A stretch of DNA of 64,000 nt from Callaeas wilsoni (Eukaryota > Chordata > Aves > Passeriformes > Callaeidae), in the NCBI GenBank assembly GCA_013398955.1, contig VWPU01002939.1, positions 1 through 64,000 of the forward strand, given 5' to 3'. This document shows, one piece after another, positions 63,488-64,000 of the stretch. The position numbers and the translations under genes are program-made. Below the pieces are notes generated by a model that worked only from the letters and a program-made list of their open reading frames with translations, was not told where the DNA came from and did not search any database. Position 1 is the stretch's first letter, and the number at the start of each line of letters is the position of its first letter.

Positions 63488-64000
63488 CTTTACAGGGAGA
63501 AAGCAAGAAAGGACAGAGATACTAGAACTAAACATATCCTGATGCCGCGGGATTTTTATTCCATTATTCATTAGCACAGCAGACACTTACATAAGGCAGA
63601 TGGACACTGCACTCTGTGCAGGCACTTGGTTCACCTGCATAAAGTGTGCAGAGTTGACTCAAACTTGCCTTTTCCTCCCCAAAATACCAGACGACAGAGT
63701 AAGCCTCCTCACCCCGACAGGACCCCGCACCCCTGCCCCAGCAGCGAGGTCCCGCTCCCCCTTGGCCACCCAGCCGGGACCCCGCACTCCTGCACACCCA
63801 GTCAGTGACCGGCTCGCCTCGGGGACTTTGGGGGTTCCCAGGTGACCAGCGCTGAAGAGAGGACGTTGATTCACTTGGGGACTGCTCGCAGGGGAAGGGG
63901 CTGGGTTTGCAGGTGGCAAGCCTGCAAGGCAAAGGCACGTCCCTCAAACTACCCCCGGTGCGGCGGGTTTGAGTCGAGCGGTGACGGGAACGCCGCGGGC
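63488..64000 (-). other. ADAMTS2: 3' end of the ADAMTS2 intron preceding the 63126..63487 exon
   Basis: Includes the acceptor region, a long pyrimidine-rich run on the minus strand from about 63530 down to 63488. Beyond 63700 the sequence becomes GC-rich. No signal-peptide-like frame ending in a suitable donor is visible on the minus strand, so exon 1 appears to be outside the window. Confidence 0.7.
63700..64000. promoter_or_regulatory. CpG-rich segment at the right edge
   Basis: GC content and CpG frequency rise sharply from about 63700 to the window edge. The last 40 bases alone contain several CpG (CGGCGGG, GTCGAGCGG, CGCCGCGGG). Two imperfect copies of a GGACCCCGCACNCCTGC motif lie at about 63718 and 63777. 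It sits upstream of a 5'-proximal exon of ADAMTS2, so it may be the edge of a CpG island belonging to the promoter or first exon. Only the edge is visible, so function is inference. Confidence 0.45.

Noticed and set aside
63564..63947. 127-codon minus-strand frame considered as ADAMTS2 exon 1
   Set aside because: It lacks a hydrophobic signal peptide and ends in a stop instead of a donor in the required phase. The openness reflects GC-rich sequence.
1..64000. Search for CRISPR arrays, tRNA/rRNA genes, phage or bacterial defence-like systems
   Set aside because: The window is vertebrate intronic DNA. The tandem repeats present have no spacers, and no cloverleaf or rRNA segment was recognised.

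Overview
This window is vertebrate nuclear DNA, almost certainly from a bird. Two coding exons with consensus splice sites sit about 62 kb apart. Between them is AT-rich intronic sequence carrying CR1 LINE tails with the typical avian 3' end, an endogenous-retrovirus LTR of a type common in birds, old MIR-like SINE fragments and minisatellites. There are no operons, no bacterial-style gene packing and no CRISPR array. The LTR type hints at Neoaves, possibly a songbird, but this is only an impression.

The gene is ADAMTS2 (procollagen I/II N-proteinase), read on the minus strand. The 5'-proximal exon in the window lies at 63126..63487 and encodes most of the N-terminal part of the propeptide. 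The next exon lies at 866..1025 and continues the propeptide. They join in frame (phase 0) across an intron of 62,100 bp (1026..63125). Exon 1 (signal peptide) must lie beyond the right edge, and the protease domain must lie beyond the left edge. The last ~300 bp on the right are GC- and CpG-rich.

Layout of the intron, left to right: a 46-bp unit repeated three times just upstream of the 866..1025 exon; short CR1 pieces near 3.7, 18.1, 27.9 and 53.6 kb; a MIR-like fragment at 4.1 kb and a clearer one at 33.1 kb; a 123-bp tandem duplication at 8.5 kb; a 12-bp minisatellite at 13.75 kb; an unassigned open frame at 24.9-25.3 kb that may be a retroelement or pseudogene scar; a degenerate CR1-like block at 26.0-26.7 kb; a ~250-bp polypurine 19-mer minisatellite at 34.2-34.5 kb with one undetermined base; an ERV LTR at about 44.1-44.9 kb; two ancient amniote-type inverted-repeat fragments at 48.3 and 51.2 kb; a duplicated E-box at 53.06 kb; and a 16-bp minisatellite at 54.4 kb.

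I see no convincing nested protein-coding gene, tRNA, rRNA or new molecular system. The many open frames of 60-200 codons have no recognisable domains and are what chance gives in 64 kb. The most useful follow-ups are the unassigned frame at 24.9 kb, the polypurine tract, and the CpG-bearing miniature open frame at 23.3 kb.
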